This document shows positions 15,832-19,407 of a stretch of 19,407 nucleotides of DNA, piece after piece. A program made the position numbers and the translations under genes. Within the stretch, counting starts at the first letter, position 1. Each line of letters opens with the position of its first letter. Source of the stretch: CAZEER01 sp964511215 (lineage in GTDB: Bacteria; Fidelibacterota; Marinisomatia; Marinisomatales; UBA1611). A model generated the notes under the pieces. That model did no database searches, was not told the origin of the DNA, and saw nothing but the letters and a program-made list of their open reading frames with translations. Location: the NCBI GenBank assembly GCA_964511215.1, contig CAZEER010000045.1, positions 1 to 19,407 of the forward strand. The letters run 5' to 3'.

Positions 15832-17571
15832 GATAGTGATTCTCAATTCTTCTAACTGTGAATTACTTACAGTGCTTGGACTTTCATCCATCAAAGATGC
15901 TGCAGAGGTAGTCTTTGGGAAAGCAATAACGTCTCGAATATTTTCAGTGCCTGCAAGTAACATCACAAGCCTATCAAATCCAAATGCGATCCCACCATGT
16001 GGTGGAGCACCGTAAGTAAGTGCCTCCACTAAAAACCCAAATTTTTCGATAGCCTCTTCTCCACTTAATCCAAGTAATGAAAATACTTTTTCCTGAACTT
16101 TGGGAGAATGTATCCTTATGGACCCACCAGCAATCTCATAACCATTCATTGTTAAATCATAACCCCGACTTAGCGCACTTGAAGGATCAGTATCTAGTAA
16201 ATCGATATCATCCGTTCTAGGAGCAGTAAAAGGATGATGCATTGCAATAAAATGGTTTTTCTCATCATCAAATTCAAACATTGGAAACTCAGTAATCCAA
16301 ACTGGGGAGAATTTGGTTTTATTAATAAGACCTTCCTTTACTGCTATTTCTTTGCGGAGATGCCCCAGTGCATTTAGAACTATTTTTGTCTCATCTCCTA
16401 TCATGAATAAAATATCACCACCTTGCATCTTTAATTCTATCTCCATCTTTTTTTGGAGTTCTATAGAAAAGAATTTGGAGATTCCTCCTTCAAATCCAAC
16501 ATCTTGGAATTTCATCCATGCTAATCCCTTGGCCTTGTATTTTTTTACAAATTCTGTTAATTCATCAATAATCTTTCTTGAATATCTTGCTCCTCCTTTT
16601 ACAACAATGCCCTTTACACAATTTACTGAACTAAACGCGTTAAAATCAGAAGCATCAGTGAAGGCTTTAACATTAATGAGTTTCAGACCATATCTCAGAT
16701 CAGGCTTATCTGATCCATATTTATCCATCGCCTCTTTATAGGTCATTCTTTGGAAAGGGTCAGGTAGATCAATTTGGGAAACAACCTGAAAAACATGTCT
16801 TGTAAGACTTTCCATGTAACCAAAAATATCTTCTTCGTCTACAAAGGACATTTCAATATCTATTTGTGTAAACTCTGGTTGCCTATCTGCCCTAAGATCC
16901 TCATCTCTGAAACATTTAACAATCTGAAAATAACGATCATATCCTGATATCATCAGAATTTGTTTGTAGATCTGAGGTGATTGGGGTAGGGCATAAAATT
17001 TTCCTTCATGTATTCTACTAGGTACAAGATAATCCCTTGCACCTTCTGGAGTTGATTTCATTAGCGTCGGTGTCTCTACTTCTACAAAATTATTTTCAGA
17101 CAAATAAGACCTCGTTGCCTGATATGTGCTGTGTCGTGTCAATAAATTTTGTTGAAGGTCTTCCATTCTAAGTTCAAGATAACGATATTTTAATCTCAAA
17201 TCTTCTTCAGCATTGTCACGATTGTTGAGCATAAATGGTAAAGGAGCTGCTTCATTAAGCATGAAATACTCAAATACCATTATTTCTATTTTACCGGTCT
17301 CTATATTTGGATTTATTGCCGATTCTGTTCTTGATTGGACCATCCCCTTAATCGAGAGAACATCTTCCATCGATATTTTCTTTACCTTTTCCAAATCACC
17401 TTCATATTCATCAGCATCAAATACGATCTGTGTTTTACCATATCTATCACGTAAGTCAACAAAAATAACCTGCCCATGCAATCGCACCTTATTAACCCAA
17501 CCATTCAATATTACAATATCATTTAGGTTGGAGGATCGAATCTCACCACAATTATGTGTTCGTTTAAACAT
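15814..17571 (-). CDS. aspS: Aspartyl-tRNA synthetase
   Basis: A 585-residue bacterial-type class IIb synthetase that charges tRNA-Asp, and tRNA-Asn if non-discriminating. Order: OB-fold anticodon-binding domain (~1-105), class II motif 1 (~160-180, VEVETPTLMKSTPEGARDY), ALPQSPQIYKQ (194-204), motif 2 FRDEDLRADRQPEFTQ (221-236), the bacterial GAD insertion (~290-415), and motif 3 AFGFDRLVMLLAG (529-541). The length fits the bacterial type (about 590). Residue 32 in the anticodon domain is His (RLHGQ), the residue present in known non-discriminating AspRS of Pseudomonas. The start is ATG with no SD; the leader is purely AT-rich. It follows the atpDC terminator and so is probably transcribed from its own promoter. 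Confidence 0.96.
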   Translation of the reverse strand: MFKRTHNCGEIRSSNLNDIVILNGWVNKVRLHGQVIFVDLRDRYGKTQIVFDADEYEGDLEKVKKISMEDVLSIKGMVQSRTESAINPNIETGKIEIMVFEYFMLNEAAPLPFMLNNRDNAEEDLRLKYRYLELRMEDLQQNLLTRHSTYQATRSYLSENNFVEVETPTLMKSTPEGARDYLVPSRIHEGKFYALPQSPQIYKQILMISGYDRYFQIVKCFRDEDLRADRQPEFTQIDIEMSFVDEEDIFGYMESLTRHVFQVVSQIDLPDPFQRMTYKEAMDKYGSDKPDLRYGLKLINVKAFTDASDFNAFSSVNCVKGIVVKGGARYSRKIIDELTEFVKKYKAKGLAWMKFQDVGFEGGISKFFSIELQKKMEIELKMQGGDILFMIGDETKIVLNALGHLRKEIAVKEGLINKTKFSPVWITEFPMFEFDDEKNHFIAMHHPFTAPRTDDIDLLDTDPSSALSRGYDLTMNGYEIAGGSIRIHSPKVQEKVFSLLGLSGEEAIEKFGFLVEALTYGAPPHGGIAFGFDRLVMLLAGTENIRDVIAFPKTTSAASLMDESPSTVSNSQLEELRITIKKSTD

Positions 17572-17591
17572 ATATAATCAAAATTTTGTAT

Positions 17592-17622
17592 AAAAAAACC
17601 GCCCATAAATTACAAGCGGTTT
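17592..17622 (-). terminator. Intrinsic terminator of the ATP synthase operon
   Basis: On the minus strand AAACCGC (17622-17616) pairs with GCGGTTT (17602-17596) across a 13-nt loop, and the stem runs into seven T (17598-17592). It lies 24 nt after the atpC stop and just before aspS, so it ends the atp transcript. Confidence 0.85.
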
Positions 17623-17646
17623 GATTAAATTTAGTTGGATAAATAA

Positions 17647-18045
17647 TTATCTTTTTGATATCCTCAAACGATTCAATGCACGAGCAAGAGAAGCATCTAT
17701 CCTGGCCTCATTTAATTCTAAATCTTGTTTGAGCTTCCTTTTGTTTGCCCTTTCAAGGGATTGGTTAGCCCGCTCTAAATCAATTTCATTTGATTTTTCC
17801 AATGACTCAACAAGGAGTTTAACTGAATCATCAACAATCTCAGCAAATCCTCCACCTGTGGCAAAATACTCATCTTTACCATTTTGAGTTACTTTAATCT
17901 CACCCACAGATAATGCAAAGACACCTTCTCTATGATTGCTCATGACTCCAAAAGAACCATCTAATCCAGGACAACGTAAATAAACTACATCATCAAGTTT
18001 GATCTCCCGAATTGGTGTCACTATCTCAACATCATATGAATTCAT
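17647..18045 (-). CDS. atpC: F-type ATP synthase epsilon subunit
   Basis: A 132-residue central-stalk subunit that couples rotor and catalytic head and can inhibit hydrolysis. The N-terminal beta-sandwich shows DVEIVTPIREI, GSFGVMSNH (31-39) and the conserved GGGFAEI (64-70); the C-terminal ~85-130 is the expected helical hairpin (LERANQSLERANKRK...ALNRL). Its ATG overlaps the atpD stop in a TGATG, so translation is coupled. It is the last gene of the operon. Confidence 0.95.
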   Translation of the reverse strand: MNSYDVEIVTPIREIKLDDVVYLRCPGLDGSFGVMSNHREGVFALSVGEIKVTQNGKDEYFATGGGFAEIVDDSVKLLVESLEKSNEIDLERANQSLERANKRKLKQDLELNEARIDASLARALNRLRISKR

Positions 18046-19407
18046 CAGGCTGCTGACTTCTTATGCTTTTCAATGGCCTCATCGATAGTCCCAACATATG
18101 CAAATGCATTTTCAGGAAGTTCATCTACCTCGCCTTTGAGTATTGCATCAAACCCTGAAACTGTATCTTCAAGGCTAACATATCTACCTGGTGTACCAGT
18201 AAACTGCTCTGCAACAAAGAATGGCTGAGACATGAATTTTTGAATCTTACGAGCCCTTGCAACAGTTAATTTATCCTCATCTGACAATTCATCCATTCCA
18301 AGAATCGCAATGATGTCTTGCAAATCTTTGTATTGCTGTAGAACTGATTGTACATCTCGCGCGACATTATAATGTCTCTCTCCAATGACTCTTGGATCTA
18401 AGATTCTTGAAGTTGAGGCCAATGGGTCTACAGCTGGATAGATTCCAAGTTCTGCAATCTTACGTTCTAGTACACTTGTTGCATCTAAATGAGCGAACGC
18501 AGTAGCAGGCGCGGGATCTGTTAGGTCATCAGCTGGTACGTAGACAGCTTGAACAGATGTGATCGAACCTTTTTTTGTTGATGTGATGCGTTCCTGAAGG
18601 TCACCCATTTCAGTTGACAACGTAGGCTGATAGCCAACTGCTGAAGGCATGCGGCCTAAAAGAGCAGAGACCTCTGATCCTGCCTGTGTAAATCGAAAGA
18701 TGTTATCAATAAACAATAGAACATCCCTCCCCTCATCATCACGAAAGAATTCTGCCATTGCTAGACCACTCAATGCAACACGCAGACGAGCACCGGGAGG
18801 TTCATTCATTTGGCCAAAGACCATGGTCGTCTTATCAATAACTCCTGATTCTGTCATTTCTGCATAGAGATCATTACCCTCTCTTGTTCTTTCTCCAACA
18901 CCAGCAAATACTGAATAACCACCATGTTCAGTTGCAATATTTCTAATCAATTCTTGAATCAAAACTGTCTTACCTACTCCAGCCCCACCAAAAAGACCCG
19001 TCTTTCCACCCCGAGTATATGGTTCCATCAAATCAACAACCTTGATTCCCGTCACTAGGGCTTCAGTTGAAGTTGCTAAATCCTCATGTTTTGGTGCCGG
19101 ACGATGAATTGGATTTCTTTTCTCAGTTTCACAATCACCTTTCTGGTCAATTGTATTACCGAGAACATCGAAGAGACGACCTAAGGTCTTTTCCCCAACT
19201 GGCACAGAGATTGGCTCTCCTGAATCCTTAACCTCATGACCTCGTACCAATCCATCAGTACTATCCATAGCAACCGTTCGCACAACAGAATCTCCAAGAT
19301 GTTGTGCCACCTCGAGAACAAGAGTTCCGTCTTGGCCTCTGTCAACTGTTAGAGCATTATAAATATCTGGTAAATGCCCGTCTTCGAAAACGACATCGAC
19401 GACAGCG
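18045..19407 (-). CDS. atpD: F-type ATP synthase beta subunit, 5' end outside the window
   Basis: The catalytic subunit of F1. The frame stays open to the window edge (453 residues visible): the first codons at 19406 read AVVDVVFEDGHLPDIYNAL, the normal start of the beta-barrel, so only about the first ten residues are missing and the GTG at 19310 is an internal valine. Numbering from the first visible codon, Walker A is GGAGVGKT (140-147), the catalytic glutamate lies in GERTREGN (E172), and IDNIFRFTQAGSE and GRMPSAVGYQPTLS follow; the helical domain carries DELSDED, the DELSEED-type loop that pushes the gamma subunit. atpA and atpG are expected beyond the right edge. Confidence 0.97.
   Translation of the reverse strand, partial: AVVDVVFEDGHLPDIYNALTVDRGQDGTLVLEVAQHLGDSVVRTVAMDSTDGLVRGHEVKDSGEPISVPVGEKTLGRLFDVLGNTIDQKGDCETEKRNPIHRPAPKHEDLATSTEALVTGIKVVDLMEPYTRGGKTGLFGGAGVGKTVLIQELIRNIATEHGGYSVFAGVGERTREGNDLYAEMTESGVIDKTTMVFGQMNEPPGARLRVALSGLAMAEFFRDDEGRDVLLFIDNIFRFTQAGSEVSALLGRMPSAVGYQPTLSTEMGDLQERITSTKKGSITSVQAVYVPADDLTDPAPATAFAHLDATSVLERKIAELGIYPAVDPLASTSRILDPRVIGERHYNVARDVQSVLQQYKDLQDIIAILGMDELSDEDKLTVARARKIQKFMSQPFFVAEQFTGTPGRYVSLEDTVSGFDAILKGEVDELPENAFAYVGTIDEAIEKHKKSAA

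Noticed and set aside
16313..17593. Open frames of 142 and 126 codons on the plus strand (16313-16741 and 17213-17593)
   Set aside because: They lie antisense to the conserved aspS gene, show no recognisable domain and have Ser/Ile-rich composition typical of shadow frames.
19308..19310. GTG at 19310 as start of the ATP synthase beta subunit
   Set aside because: The upstream frame remains open to the window edge and encodes the conserved N-terminal barrel, so the GTG is an internal valine.
1..19407. CRISPR arrays, insertion sequences, phage genes or toxin-antitoxin pairs
   Set aside because: No spaced direct repeats, transposase motifs, terminal inverted repeats or small toxin-like gene pairs were seen on either strand.

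Overview
The window looks like a chromosomal piece of an AT-rich, free-living bacterium of the Fibrobacteres-Chlorobi-Bacteroidetes (FCB) group, most likely a marine Candidatus Marinimicrobia (SAR406) or close relative. This is inference. It rests on a large secreted protein ending in a type IX secretion (Por) sorting domain with the YPNPFNPST motif, on a SecA carrying an internal insertion like those of Bacteroidetes/Chlorobi SecA, and on AT-rich leaders that mostly lack a clear Shine-Dalgarno sequence. No phage, insertion sequence, CRISPR array or plasmid gene is visible, and no gene-free stretch exceeds 300 bases.

Layout from left to right. Positions 1-43 hold the 5' half of a tRNA-Leu(UAG) on the minus strand, cut by the window edge. 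A strong intrinsic terminator (78-101) separates it from a 1112-residue secreted multidomain protein (131-3469, minus). From 12708 down to 3600 runs a tightly packed minus-strand array of seven genes with gaps of 8 nt or less, or short overlaps: thiolase, acyl-CoA dehydrogenase, branched-chain aminotransferase, leucine dehydrogenase, nusB, secA and a cystathionine gamma-synthase/lyase-type enzyme. Upstream of it, also on the minus strand, is a phoH-type ATPase gene (12812-13753).

A three-gene plus-strand island (13795-15804) encodes envelope proteins: a TatT-like (TRAP T-component) exported protein, a small DUF3147-like membrane protein and a FetB/UPF0014-type permease. It is divergent from phoH across only 41 bp and convergent with aspS across only 9 bp. 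aspS (15814-17571, minus) follows. At the right edge is the end of an ATP synthase operon, atpD (5' end cut off by the window) and atpC, closed by an intrinsic terminator at 17592-17622.

Functionally, the array joins amino-acid and acyl-CoA metabolism (deamination of Leu/Ile/Val by two routes, acyl-CoA oxidation, thiolysis, sulfur amino-acid chemistry) to transcription antitermination (NusB) and the Sec motor (SecA). Most genes are ordinary housekeeping genes. The points most worth a second look are the nested domain architecture of the secreted protein, the SecA C-terminus without its zinc motif, the mixed operon, and the envelope island in which TatT-like and FetB-like proteins lack their usual partners. 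I see no convincing new defence or mobile system here.
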